A DNA stretch of 55,690 nt from Bacilli bacterium (GCA_016296945.1 JAEDHQ010000003.1:1-55690); one strand, 5' to 3'. Shown: positions 31,795 to 40,671, counted from the stretch's first letter. Notes: generated by a model from the letters alone, not told the origin. Made by a program: numbers and translations.

Positions 31795-33024
31795 ATGAAT
31801 AAAAAAACGTTTAAAAGTAAGATATTAGTAATATTTAATGTTTTAATAATGGCATTCATTTTAGGAATGTCATTATTTAATGAAAAGCTAGTAAAGGCAT
31901 CAAGTAATGAAGTAAATATTTCGTTTGATAATTCTGAAGGTGGTAGTGAATCATTTACATATGTTAATGCTAATGGTCAAGAAATCACTTTAAATGCAGG
32001 AAAAATAGAAAAAGGAACGCTGATAACCTTAAAAGCAGAACCTCTTGAAGAGTATAGATTTGTCTATTGGGCATATACAACAAATAATACAATTAAAAAA
32101 CTAAGCGACAGTATAGTTGTAAATGTTACTGTCAAACAAGATTATAAGTTTTGTGCTGTATATGCAAAGGATAATCAAGTAGTTGTTACATATTTGGATT
32201 CAACTGAAAAGATAATTGTTGAATATAAAATAATTGAAAAAGGAACAGATGCTCCTAATATTAGTGCTCCTAAATTAAAAGGATATAGCCATAAGGGATG
32301 GAGTAAAGATTTAGATAATATCATTACAGATATTGAAGTGAAACCGGTTTACAATGCGACAGTATGGAGTGTATTTAGGGATTATGCAGGAGATTTCTTT
32401 AGAGGACTCGGATTAACGCTAGCATTTTCTGTTATCTCAGTATTTTGTGCACTATTCTTAGGTGCTGTTTTATGCTTGGCAAAAATTTCAAACATCAAAC
32501 CACTTAAATTTATTTCAACTGCCTACATTGAAATAATAAGAGGAGTTCCTTTATTGTTACAATTATTGTTAATTTATGCCATTATGCCAAGAATGGATTA
32601 TGGAAGATTTATTAATAGTGAAGTTCTTGCTGCAATCCTTGCATTATTTTTAAATAGTGGTGCATATGTTGCAGAAATTTTTAGATCAGGAATTCAAGCA
32701 GTAGATAAAGGACAAATGGAAGCAGGACGTGCTTTAGGATTAAGTAAATGGCAAACAATGAAATCTATTATAATTCCTCAAGCAATTAAAAATGTATTAC
32801 CATCTATTGGTAATGAATTAATTATGGTCATTAAAGAAACATCATTAGCAAGTACAGTTGATGCAGGGATTGGGGAATTGATGAGTATAAAGAAGCAAAT
32901 AACTTCCGCAACTTTTATTAATATTCCGCCATTTATTGTTATTGCAATAATGTATTTTGCAGTTACATTCTCGTTATCTAAAGTAGTTAGATATATCGAA
33001 AGGAGATTAGAAGCTCGTGATTAA
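31795..33024 (+). CDS. Amino-acid ABC transporter permease with an N-terminal InlB-like extracytoplasmic domain
   Basis: 409 residues, about twice the usual permease. An N-terminal membrane helix or signal (about 10-30) is followed by ~155 residues outside the membrane. These comprise an all-beta segment (FDNSEGGSESFTYVNANGQE ... FCAVYAKDN) and an InlB/Listeria-Bacteroides-like repeat (VTYLDSTEK ... GYSHKGWSKDLDNI ... VKPVYN). From about residue 200 comes a standard His/Glu/Gln/Arg/opine permease (GLGLTLAFSVISVFCALFLG, IEIIRGVPLLLQLL) with the ATPase-coupling EAA loop EAGRALGLSKWQ. The frame is continuous, so this looks like a real fusion and not two genes. It overlaps the ATPase gene by 8 bp. 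Confidence 0.88.
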   Translation: MNKKTFKSKILVIFNVLIMAFILGMSLFNEKLVKASSNEVNISFDNSEGGSESFTYVNANGQEITLNAGKIEKGTLITLKAEPLEEYRFVYWAYTTNNTIKKLSDSIVVNVTVKQDYKFCAVYAKDNQVVVTYLDSTEKIIVEYKIIEKGTDAPNISAPKLKGYSHKGWSKDLDNIITDIEVKPVYNATVWSVFRDYAGDFFRGLGLTLAFSVISVFCALFLGAVLCLAKISNIKPLKFISTAYIEIIRGVPLLLQLLLIYAIMPRMDYGRFINSEVLAAILALFLNSGAYVAEIFRSGIQAVDKGQMEAGRALGLSKWQTMKSIIIPQAIKNVLPSIGNELIMVIKETSLASTVDAGIGELMSIKKQITSATFINIPPFIVIAIMYFAVTFSLSKVVRYIERRLEARD

Positions 33025-33862
33025 AGTAAGAAATTTACAGAAAAATTTTGGCGATTTAAAAGTATTAAAAGGAATAGATTATGAGATTGAACAAGGACAA
33101 ATCATTTCAATTATTGGCCCATCTGGATCTGGAAAATCTACTTTTTTAAGATGTTTAAATTTAATGGAAATACCTACAGGAGGATCAATTGAGTTTGATG
33201 GGAATATTATTTATTCTAATACATACCATGACATTAAAGAACAGCTTCATAGAATCGAAGATAAAGAAAGTGTCGAATATAAAAATGTTTTAAAACTATA
33301 TAAAAAAGTAAAAAAAGAAGAAGTAAAACAAAATAAGATCTTAGATAAAACTATTAATATTCATCGTCAAAAAATGGGAATGGTTTTTCAACACTTTAAT
33401 GTTTTTCCTAACATGACTGTTTTAGATAATATTACTTTAGCTCCTGTCAAATTAGGATTAATGACAGAAAATGATGCAAAAACAAAAGCAATGGATTTAT
33501 TAAAAAGAGTAGGGTTAGAAGAAAAAGCTAATGAATATCCTAAAAAACTATCTGGGGGTCAAAAGCAAAGATTAGCGATTGTAAGAGCTATTGCAATGAA
33601 TCCCCAAGTGATGCTATTTGATGAACCAACAAGTGCCTTAGATCCAGAAATGGTTAAAGAAGTGCTAGAAGTAATAAAGATGATTGTGCAAACAGGAATT
33701 ACTGTAATCATTGTCACTCATGAAATGGGTTTTGCAAAAGAAGTAAGTGATCGAGTTATTTTTATGGATGAAGGAGTAATTTGTGAAGAAGGAACACCCC
33801 AAGAAATTTTTGATAACCCTAAAAACAAAAGAACAAAAGAATTTTTAAGTAAAGTGTTATAA
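33017..33862 (+). CDS. Amino-acid ABC transporter ATP-binding protein
   Basis: 281 residues starting with GTG inside the permease 3' end, with AGGAG about 11 bp upstream. Walker A GPSGSGKST (34-42), Q-loop VFQHFNVFPNMTV, signature LSGGQKQRLAIVRA, Walker B VMLFDEPTSALDPEM and the H-loop VTHEMGFAKE are all intact. It belongs to the GlnQ/HisP group. A charged insert of roughly 35-40 residues (about 68-110, DIKEQLHRIEDKESVEYKNV and following, Lys/Glu-rich) sits between the Walker A region and the Q-loop, which explains the extra length over the usual ~240. Confidence 0.93.
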   Translation: MIKVRNLQKNFGDLKVLKGIDYEIEQGQIISIIGPSGSGKSTFLRCLNLMEIPTGGSIEFDGNIIYSNTYHDIKEQLHRIEDKESVEYKNVLKLYKKVKKEEVKQNKILDKTINIHRQKMGMVFQHFNVFPNMTVLDNITLAPVKLGLMTENDAKTKAMDLLKRVGLEEKANEYPKKLSGGQKQRLAIVRAIAMNPQVMLFDEPTSALDPEMVKEVLEVIKMIVQTGITVIIVTHEMGFAKEVSDRVIFMDEGVICEEGTPQEIFDNPKNKRTKEFLSKVL

Positions 33863-33881
33863 AAATAAATAGATAAAAAAC

Positions 33882-33926
33882 AAACTATTAGGAATCAGAT
33901 AATAATGATTTTTAATAGTTTTTTGT
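33882..33926 (+). terminator. Terminator after the amino-acid ABC operon
   Basis: Outer arms AAACTATTA (33882-33890) and TAATAGTTT (33913-33921), inner arms AATCA/TGATT, then a T-rich tail. Confidence 0.7.
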
Positions 33927-33936
33927 TTACAAATAA

Positions 33937-33968
33937 TGACAAATAATTTCATTATTAAGTTATATAAT
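33937..33968 (+). promoter_or_regulatory. Candidate Spo0A-controlled promoter of spoIIE
   Basis: TATAAT at 33963-33968 has no standard -35. Instead TGACAAA (33937-33943), similar to the 0A box TGnCGAA with one change, overlaps the -35 position. B. subtilis spoIIE has this arrangement (sigma-A plus Spo0A). The box match is weak. Confidence 0.35.
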
Positions 33969-34008
33969 ATCGATTAGTATTAGTTTAATTTGCTAAAGAG
34001 GTATTAAG

Positions 34009-36138
34009 ATGAGAAAAATTATTAATATAATTGTGATCAGTTTCTTTATTGTATTTTCAGTTAATGAAAAATTTGGTATTGCTTTATTACTACCAATCTT
34101 ATTAATTTTATTTTCTCATAAATCAAAAGACTTAATTCTATCTATTCCCTTATCTATCACTTCTAGTTATATTTTTAATCGACAATATCTATTAATTATC
34201 ATAGTTGCGTATCTTTTTATTATTTTATTTTTATTAATAATTCAAAAAAGAAGCAAAATTGTAATAGAACTAATTTTGTGTTTTGTAATAAATATTGGGA
34301 TTTTATTATATTTAAATAATGATATTGATATAAATAAGATTATATGGATAGTTTTGATATCAACAGTATCAATAATAATTTATTATCTGTTATATTTGTT
34401 AGTTATAAAAAATTATGGTAATTATATATATTTTGAAATATTTAGTATGCTAGTTATTATTTTATCAACAACATTAATTGATCTTAAAATAAATGTTAGT
34501 TTATATCTAGCAATACTATATGTAATGTATTTTTCAATTACTGCTCATAAAATCTTTTCGTATTTATTTTCTTTTATTTTGATGCTTCTTTTATATTTAA
34601 CGTATAAAGACAATATTTTTTTTATTCTTCCTGTTGTTAATTCAATATATATAATAGGTAACATTCTAAGTTCTTTTATTTTAGTTATTTTAATGTTTTT
34701 AGTTTCCTTGTTTTTACCAAATTATTTTCAAAACTCATTAGTTATTTGCCTCTTATGTATAATTTTTGAAATTATAAGAAAGAGTATAACACAATGGAAT
34801 TACAAAACAGTAAAAAATATAGAAGAAATTAAAAAAACAGCAAATATGAGATTAAATGAGAATATTTTAGGCTTTGCGTCTTTTTTAGATGGTTGTATTA
34901 ATGATGTGGATTCTCTTAATGAAAAAGAATATAAAATCAATGAAGGGATTGATAATATTGTTACAAATTATTGTAATCGATGTTACATTAAAGAAAAGTG
35001 TCGAAAGGAAAATGAAAATCCGGAATCAGATCTAAGAAGTTTAATAATAAACTGTAATAAAAAAACATATCATATCTATAACAATATACTATTAAGCAAA
35101 TGTCCGTATAATATAGAAATTAGGAAAAGTGCTTTAATAACAAATTCGAAAATAGACTTTAATAGTATCAATGAAAAAAATGAAATTATAAAAAAGACTT
35201 TTACAAATATTAGTCATATGCTAAGACAATATGCTGTTGATAACAATTTGAAAGAAGAAATTGACTATATTGAGATTAATAAAATCAAAGAGATAATCAT
35301 TAATAGTGGATATGATTTATGTTATTTTAATTGTAAAGAAATCCTAAAGGATTCATTTTCGTTTGAGATAGGAATTAGAGGAATAGAATATAATGAAATA
35401 AGCGATGTTTTATATGGCATAATAAAAAAGGGATTTAAATACCCTTTTGATTTAGAATTTGAATATAAAGATAAAGATAAAACATACCTAAATATTTTTA
35501 ATCATAAGCAAATATCAATTGAATATAGTTCATCTAATATTGCAAATGGAAGTGTATCTGGAGATAATATATATATTCTTGAAAAAGGAAACAAATTCAT
35601 TGCCGGAATATGTGATGGAATGGGAAAGGGAAATAATGCCAACTTAGAGAGTTCTACAATTATATCATTATTTAACCGCTTGCTTACTTCATCAATTGCT
35701 ACAGAGACATCTCTTCAAATTTTGAATTTGTATTGTGAACTGAAGAAAGAGTATGATTCATATTCAACTGTTGATATAATGGAAATTAATACACAATCCA
35801 AAAAGGGAGTATTTTATAAAATGTCAGCAGCTTCTAGTTATATTTTCCATGCCAATCATCAGGTTGAAAAAATAGAGAATGAACTATTACCAATTGGTAA
35901 TGAAGAAAAAGTAATTGGCAAAGAGATAGTAATAGAAGCAAATGATGTGATAATAATGAGTAGTGATGGAATATTTGAAAATGTTACTAATGAAGAAGAA
36001 TTGAAAGAGTTTATTGGAAATATAATTCATTTACCAGTTGAAAAAATAGTGATTCAAATAATTAATTATATTAAAAAGAATACTAGAATAAATGATGATG
36101 ATATCTCATTAATTGTCTTAAGAATTTTAAGTAATTAA
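34009..36138 (+). CDS. spoIIE: Stage II sporulation protein E (SpoIIE), PP2C phosphatase
   Basis: SpoIIE dephosphorylates SpoIIAA at the asymmetric septum and so activates sigma-F in the forespore; it also interacts with FtsZ. 709 residues (B. subtilis 827). The first ~260 are strongly hydrophobic with about eight to ten helices. A middle region follows that contains a cysteine cluster (NYCNRCYIKEKC). The last ~220 form the PP2C-type phosphatase, with the metal-binding CDGMGKG and ANDVIIMSSDGIFEN, and DDISLIVLRI at the end. AAGAGG site before the ATG. Convergent 12-bp overlap with the rhodanese gene. Confidence 0.93.
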   Translation: MRKIINIIVISFFIVFSVNEKFGIALLLPILLILFSHKSKDLILSIPLSITSSYIFNRQYLLIIIVAYLFIILFLLIIQKRSKIVIELILCFVINIGILLYLNNDIDINKIIWIVLISTVSIIIYYLLYLLVIKNYGNYIYFEIFSMLVIILSTTLIDLKINVSLYLAILYVMYFSITAHKIFSYLFSFILMLLLYLTYKDNIFFILPVVNSIYIIGNILSSFILVILMFLVSLFLPNYFQNSLVICLLCIIFEIIRKSITQWNYKTVKNIEEIKKTANMRLNENILGFASFLDGCINDVDSLNEKEYKINEGIDNIVTNYCNRCYIKEKCRKENENPESDLRSLIINCNKKTYHIYNNILLSKCPYNIEIRKSALITNSKIDFNSINEKNEIIKKTFTNISHMLRQYAVDNNLKEEIDYIEINKIKEIIINSGYDLCYFNCKEILKDSFSFEIGIRGIEYNEISDVLYGIIKKGFKYPFDLEFEYKDKDKTYLNIFNHKQISIEYSSSNIANGSVSGDNIYILEKGNKFIAGICDGMGKGNNANLESSTIISLFNRLLTSSIATETSLQILNLYCELKKEYDSYSTVDIMEINTQSKKGVFYKMSAASSYIFHANHQVEKIENELLPIGNEEKVIGKEIVIEANDVIIMSSDGIFENVTNEEELKEFIGNIIHLPVEKIVIQIINYIKKNTRINDDDISLIVLRILSN

Positions 36139-36426
36139 ACCATAATCCCACGATTTTATTCCTTTTACAACACTAACAACATTATAACCAAGATTATAAA
36201 GTTTATATGCCGCATCATCAGAAGTAATTCCAAAATCACAAATTAGGGCATACATTGTTTGTTTTTCTAGATAACTATGAGGGTTTGTGATTAAATAACG
36301 ATAAGGAATATTAATACTTTTTTCAATATGTCCACGATTAAATTTTTGTGGGTCTCGAATATCGATTAATTCAATCATGTTTGCATTTAATAAATAATAT
36401 AATTGATTTGCGGTTATTTTTTTCAT
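36127..36426 (-). CDS. Rhodanese-like domain protein
   Basis: 99 residues forming a single rhodanese domain: LIDIRDPQKFNRGHIEKSIN is the CH2A-type motif, and the catalytic-loop cysteine is in ALICDFGITSDDAA. The arginine or serine usually following the active-site loop is partly replaced (GITS). Single-domain rhodaneses act in sulfur transfer or redox signalling; no specific partner is visible. AGGGTGAT precedes the ATG on the minus strand. Its last codons overlap the 3' end of spoIIE by 12 bp. Confidence 0.88.
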   Translation of the reverse strand: MKKITANQLYYLLNANMIELIDIRDPQKFNRGHIEKSINIPYRYLITNPHSYLEKQTMYALICDFGITSDDAAYKLYNLGYNVVSVVKGIKSWDYGLIT

Positions 36427-36477
36427 TTTTAGATATCACCCTAAAAAAATATATGACAAAATAATCATAAATATACC

Positions 36478-36506
36478 TTAACAAATATAAAAATAAATGC
36501 TATAAT
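36478..36506 (+). promoter_or_regulatory. Promoter of the PucR-type regulator gene
   Basis: TTAACA (36478-36483) and TATAAT (36501-36506), 17-bp spacer; the start codon is 18 bp downstream. Confidence 0.6.
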
Positions 36507-36523
36507 TATTTCAGGTGAAAAGA

Positions 36524-37195
36524 ATGAACGTGAAGAGTGATATTAAAAATAAACATCAAGAGTCATTTGAAATTAGAGAAAAAGAACAAGCCTTCTTATC
36601 ATTTCTTGAAGAAAAAATGATATATAAGACGAATTTTAGATTTCTTATTATTTATACAAAAGCAAGTAAAGAAGTATTATATTCTATTTTCAAAGAATTA
36701 TTGAAAGATGTATTAATTATTAAATTTGAGAAATACACAATGGTGATATATAATAACAAAGAAAGAGTAAGACTTAATAATTATATTGATGCTTTATGTG
36801 AAGACTTTGGAGTTACAATGAATGTTTTTGAGGGGTTCATTGTAAATAAGGAAAATAATGAATTGTTTCGAAAGTTTATAAAAATATTTAATGAGAAATA
36901 TAGCAACAGTTATTCTTATGCAACAATTAGAGAATTAGTTTTAGAAGGCAATCTTAACAAAGATGAGATAAATGTTTTAAAACAAATACTTTTAGATAAG
37001 TATTTAAAAGAAGCACAATTTGAAAAGTTTATTTATAGTTTATTTGAAAATAATTTAAATATTTCAAAAACTGCTAAAGATGTTTATATGCATCGTAATA
37101 CTGTAAATAATAAGTTAACAAACTTTGAGAATGATACAACATTATTATTGCAAAATTTTAAAGATGCAATTGTCGTATATGAATTATTAAAATAA
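36524..37195 (+). CDS. PucR/CdaR-type transcriptional regulator
   Basis: 223 residues from the ATG preceded by AGGTGA; a GTG three codons upstream lies in that site. The C-terminal ~60 residues fit the PucR-family helix-turn-helix: FIYSLFENNLNISKTAKDVY, then MHRNTVNNKL. The first ~150 residues are an alpha/beta region with no named domain that I recognise. Family members respond to small metabolites such as sugar diacids or allantoin. Its downstream neighbour is a multi-sugar ABC ATPase, suggesting but not proving a carbohydrate link; a terminator separates them. Confidence 0.78.
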   Translation: MNVKSDIKNKHQESFEIREKEQAFLSFLEEKMIYKTNFRFLIIYTKASKEVLYSIFKELLKDVLIIKFEKYTMVIYNNKERVRLNNYIDALCEDFGVTMNVFEGFIVNKENNELFRKFIKIFNEKYSNSYSYATIRELVLEGNLNKDEINVLKQILLDKYLKEAQFEKFIYSLFENNLNISKTAKDVYMHRNTVNNKLTNFENDTTLLLQNFKDAIVVYELLK

Positions 37196-37222
37196 TGTGC
37201 AATTTGCACATTGTTTTTATTT
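37194..37222 (+). terminator. Terminator after the PucR-type gene
   Basis: Arms AATGTGCA (37194-37201) and TGCACATT (37205-37212), loop ATT, then G and a T run. The first arm overlaps the stop codon. Confidence 0.75.
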
Positions 37223-37239
37223 TAAATAAAAGATATAAT
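37211..37239 (+). promoter_or_regulatory. Promoter of the MsmK/UgpC ATPase gene
   Basis: TTGTTT (37211-37216) and TATAAT (37234-37239), 17-bp spacer. The -35 overlaps the end of the preceding terminator. Confidence 0.55.
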
Positions 37240-37272
37240 ATTATTGTAAAATAAAAAACAAGGAGATATTTT

Positions 37273-38391
37273 ATGGCAACTGTTACATTAACTAACATTA
37301 ATAAAGTTTATGACGGAAATGTTCATGCTGTTGTTGACTTTAACTTAAAAATTAAAGATAAAGAATTTATCGTATTTGTAGGTCCATCTGGATGTGGTAA
37401 AACTACTACACTTAGAATGGTTGCTGGTTTGGAAGAAATCACTTCTGGTGAATTAAGAATTGATGACGAAATCGTTAACGATGTAGCTCCAAAAGATCGT
37501 AACATCGCAATGGTATTCCAAAGTTACGCATTATACCCACATATGACAGTATATGATAACATGGCATTTGGTTTGAAATTACGTAAATTCCCACGTGATG
37601 AAATTGATCGTCGTGTTCAAAATGCGGCTGAAATCTTAGGTTTAAAACCTTATTTAGATCGTCGTCCAAAAGCATTATCAGGTGGTCAAAAACAACGTGT
37701 TGCTTTAGGTAGAGCTATTGTTCGTGATGCAAAAGTATTCTTAATGGATGAACCACTATCTAACCTAGATGCTAAACTACGTGTTCAAATGAGATCAGAG
37801 ATTATTAAGATTACTGAAAGATTAGGAATCACTACTATTTATGTAACACATGACCAAATTGAAGCTATGACAATGGCATCAAGAATCGTTGTTATGAAAG
37901 ATGGTTATATTCAACAAGTTGGTACTCCAAAAGATATTTATGACAACCCTAATAATATCTTTGTTGGTGGATTTATTGGTACTCCTCCAATGAACTTTAT
38001 TGAAGGTGTAGCTACTGAAGATGGTTACTTTGTTGTTGGTGATCATAAATTAGGTGTTACTAAATTAAGAATTCCTGAAAATAAATTCAAATTATTAGAT
38101 GCACAAAACTATATCGACAAACCTTTAATATTAGGTATTCGTCCTGAAGATATTCATGATACTCCAGAATTATTTGAAAAATATAAAGATTCAAAAGCTA
38201 CATTAAAAGTAGATGTATCTGAATTATTAGGTGCTGAAACAAATATTTATGCAGTTATGAATGGTCAAAGCTTAGTCGCAAAAGTTAATGCACGTGTTGA
38301 CTTACATATGAACGATGAAGTTGAACTATGCTTAAATATGGAAAAATGTCATTTCTTTGATCCAGAAACAGAACAAAGAATCAGAAGATAA
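37273..38391 (+). CDS. Carbohydrate ABC transporter ATPase (MsmK/UgpC/MalK type)
   Basis: 372 residues: an N-terminal ATPase (Walker A GPSGCGKTT, Q-loop VFQSYALYPHMTVYDN, signature LSGGQKQRVALGRA, Walker B VFLMDEPLSNLD, H-loop VTHDQIEAMT) and the C-terminal MalK-type OB/regulatory domain (FVGGFIGTPPMNF, ILGIRPEDIHD). In Firmicutes one such ATPase often energises several sugar importers. No permease or binding-protein gene is next to it, which fits that role. Its codon choice (many CGT, AAC, GGT) looks like a highly expressed gene compared with its neighbours. Confidence 0.93.
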   Translation: MATVTLTNINKVYDGNVHAVVDFNLKIKDKEFIVFVGPSGCGKTTTLRMVAGLEEITSGELRIDDEIVNDVAPKDRNIAMVFQSYALYPHMTVYDNMAFGLKLRKFPRDEIDRRVQNAAEILGLKPYLDRRPKALSGGQKQRVALGRAIVRDAKVFLMDEPLSNLDAKLRVQMRSEIIKITERLGITTIYVTHDQIEAMTMASRIVVMKDGYIQQVGTPKDIYDNPNNIFVGGFIGTPPMNFIEGVATEDGYFVVGDHKLGVTKLRIPENKFKLLDAQNYIDKPLILGIRPEDIHDTPELFEKYKDSKATLKVDVSELLGAETNIYAVMNGQSLVAKVNARVDLHMNDEVELCLNMEKCHFFDPETEQRIRR

Positions 38392-38403
38392 TTTAAAATA
38401 TTG

Positions 38404-38437
38404 GTGTTTGTAAGATATGTTCTTACGAACACTTTTT
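38404..38437 (+). terminator. Intrinsic terminator after the MsmK/UgpC gene
   Basis: A 12-bp stem (one G-U) of GTGTTTGTAAGA (38404-38415) and TCTTACGAACAC (38421-38432), then five T residues. Confidence 0.85.
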
Positions 38438-38486
38438 ACTTATATTAGATAAATTTTTAAAAGTTATATACTTTTTTTAAAATTAG

Positions 38487-38495
38487 TGGTATAAT
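38487..38495 (+). promoter_or_regulatory. Extended -10 promoter of pgk-tpiA
   Basis: TGGTATAAT (hexamer 38490-38495). A leader of about 80 nt follows before pgk; no clear regulatory fold was recognised in it. Confidence 0.6.
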
Positions 38496-38583
38496 AGTAA
38501 AGGTTTTAAAATCATTTAAAATATTTGAAGATGGTTAAAATATCAATAGATAGAAATTAATAATTTGAAAGGATGTTATTATT

Positions 38584-39810
38584 ATGAACAAAAAGACTAT
38601 TGCTGATGTTGACTTAAAAGGAAAAGTTGTTTTGATGAGAGTTGACTTTAACGTTCCAATGAAAAATGGAGTTATTACTGATGAAAATCGTATTATCCAA
38701 GCTTTACCAACAATTAAATATGCATTAGAACATGATGCTAAATTAGTGTTATTCTCACACTTAGGTAGAGTAAAATCAGAAGAAGATAAAGCAAAAAACA
38801 GTTTAGCTCCAGTTGCTAAGAGATTAGCTGAATTATTAAATCAACCTGTTAATTTCATTCCTGAAACAAGAGGAGCTGCTTTAGAAGAAGCAGTTAAAAA
38901 CTTAAAAGAAAAAGAAATAGTAATGTTTGAAAATACAAGATTTGAAGATTTAGATGGCAAAAAAGAATCAAAGAATGATCCTGAATTAGGCAAATATTGG
39001 GCAAGTCTTGGAGATGTATTTGTAAATGATGCCTTTGGTACTGCTCATCGTGCACATGCTTCTAATGCTGGTATCGCTGCTAACATTGGAACTACTGTTG
39101 CTGGTTTCCTACTAGAAAAAGAAATCAACTTCATTGGTGGTGCAGTTGATAATCCAGAACGTCCATTTGTCGCTATTCTTGGTGGTGCAAAAGTTAGTGA
39201 TAAGATTTCTGTTATTGAAAACTTATTGAATAAAGCAGATAAGATTTTAATTTGTGGAGCAATGGCTTATACATTCTATAAGGCTTTAGGCTATGAAGTT
39301 GGTACTTCTAAATGTGAACCAGACTTCGTTGACTTTGCAAAAAGTTTATTAGAAAAAGCCCAAGGAAAGATTGTTTTACCATGTGATGTTGTATGCGTTA
39401 AAGTAAGTGATGAAGATGCTGCTGCTGATTTCTTTGGAGCAATTGCAAAAGCTGAAGAAAAAACTTATCCTGTAACTGCAATTCCTGCTGATCAAATGGG
39501 ATTAGATTGTGGCACTGGAACAATCGAATTATTCAAGAAAGAATTAGCAGGTGCTAAGACTGTTGTATGGAATGGTCCTGCTGGTGTATTCGAAGTGGAA
39601 AAATTTGCGAAAGGTACAATTGCAATTTGTAAAGCAATCAGTGAATTAGAAGGAGCTACAACTATTATCGGTGGTGGTGATAGTGCTGCTGCAGCTATTA
39701 ATTTAGGATATGCAGATAAGTTCAGCCACATTTCAACTGGTGGTGGAGCTAGTTTAGAATATTTAGAAGGTAAAGCATTACCTGGTGTTGAGATTATCAA
39801 TAATAAATAA
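38584..39810 (+). CDS. pgk: Phosphoglycerate kinase
   Basis: Glycolytic enzyme that transfers phosphate from 1,3-bisphosphoglycerate to ADP. 408 residues, slightly above the usual ~395. The N-terminal substrate site reads MRVDFNVPMKNGVITDENRI, then LFSHLGRVK and FENTRFED. The C-terminal nucleotide-binding half has ILGGAKVSDKI, WNGPAGVFE and GGGDSAAA. GAAAGGATG precedes the ATG. tpiA follows after 24 bp in the same operon. Other glycolytic genes (gap, gpmI, eno) are not present in this window. Confidence 0.98.
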   Translation: MNKKTIADVDLKGKVVLMRVDFNVPMKNGVITDENRIIQALPTIKYALEHDAKLVLFSHLGRVKSEEDKAKNSLAPVAKRLAELLNQPVNFIPETRGAALEEAVKNLKEKEIVMFENTRFEDLDGKKESKNDPELGKYWASLGDVFVNDAFGTAHRAHASNAGIAANIGTTVAGFLLEKEINFIGGAVDNPERPFVAILGGAKVSDKISVIENLLNKADKILICGAMAYTFYKALGYEVGTSKCEPDFVDFAKSLLEKAQGKIVLPCDVVCVKVSDEDAAADFFGAIAKAEEKTYPVTAIPADQMGLDCGTGTIELFKKELAGAKTVVWNGPAGVFEVEKFAKGTIAICKAISELEGATTIIGGGDSAAAAINLGYADKFSHISTGGGASLEYLEGKALPGVEIINNK

Positions 39811-39834
39811 TAAAGAGAATTAGGAGAGAAAAAA

Positions 39835-40590
39835 ATGAGAAAACCTATTATTGCAGGAAACTGGAAAATGTTTAAAACACGTGATGAGGCAATCAACTTT
39901 ATTTTACAAGTTAATGATAAAATGCCATCTATCGATGAAGTAGATAGTGTTATTTGTGCTCAATTCACTGTATTAAGATGTTTAGTTAAAAGACAATTAA
40001 ATAATTTAAGAATTGGTGCTCAAAATATGCATTGGGCTGAAGAAGGTGCTTACACTGGTGAAGTTAGTTCAAGTATGTTAAAAAGCATCGGTGTTACATA
40101 TGTAATTATTGGTCATAGTGAAAGAAGAGCAATGTTCAATGAAACTGATGAATCAATTAATAAGAAATTACACAAAGCTTTTGAAGCTGAATTATCTCCA
40201 ATTCTTTGTGTTGGTGAATCATTATACGAAAGAGAAAATGGTCTAACTGAACAATTATTAGAAGGTCAATTGGTTAAAGATTTAGAAGGATTAACAAAAG
40301 AACAAGTTAAATCTTTAGTTATTGCTTATGAACCAATTTGGGCAATTGGAACTGGTAAAACTGCTACTGCACAAATTGCTGATGAAACATGTGGATTTGT
40401 AAGAAGCGTTGTAGAAAAATTATATGATAAAGAAACTGCTGATGCGATTAGAATTCAATATGGTGGAAGTGTTAAAACATCTAATATTGATGAATTAATG
40501 AGTATGCCTAATATTGACGGTGCATTAGTTGGTGGAGCAAGTTTGAAAGCAGATGATTTTATTACATTAGTTCACGCTGCAGTTAAATAA
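39835..40590 (+). CDS. tpiA: Triosephosphate isomerase
   Basis: Interconverts dihydroxyacetone phosphate and glyceraldehyde 3-phosphate. 251 residues, normal length. Catalytic residues are visible: Lys in AGNWKMFKT, His in VIIGHSERR and Glu in AYEPIWAIGTG, with the flexible lid GTGKTAT and the phosphate-binding YGGSVK and VGGASLK loops. Strong AGGAGAG site. Last gene of the pgk operon, ending at a terminator. Confidence 0.98.
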   Translation: MRKPIIAGNWKMFKTRDEAINFILQVNDKMPSIDEVDSVICAQFTVLRCLVKRQLNNLRIGAQNMHWAEEGAYTGEVSSSMLKSIGVTYVIIGHSERRAMFNETDESINKKLHKAFEAELSPILCVGESLYERENGLTEQLLEGQLVKDLEGLTKEQVKSLVIAYEPIWAIGTGKTATAQIADETCGFVRSVVEKLYDKETADAIRIQYGGSVKTSNIDELMSMPNIDGALVGGASLKADDFITLVHAAVK

Positions 40591-40599
40591 TGATAAACA

Positions 40600-40627
40600 A
40601 ACCTTTCCTATAAGGGAAGGTTTTTTA
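40600..40627 (+). terminator. Intrinsic terminator after tpiA
   Basis: Arms AACCTTTCC (40600-40608) and GGGAAGGTT (40614-40622), loop TATAA, six T residues. Confidence 0.85.
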
Positions 40628-40642
40628 ATTTTTAAATATTTC

Positions 40643-40671
40643 TTGACAAATGTAAATAAAATTGATATAAT
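40643..40671 (+). promoter_or_regulatory. Sigma-A promoter of rpsD
   Basis: TTGACA (40643-40648) and TATAAT (40666-40671) with a 17-bp spacer; close to consensus, as expected for a ribosomal protein gene. Confidence 0.85.
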
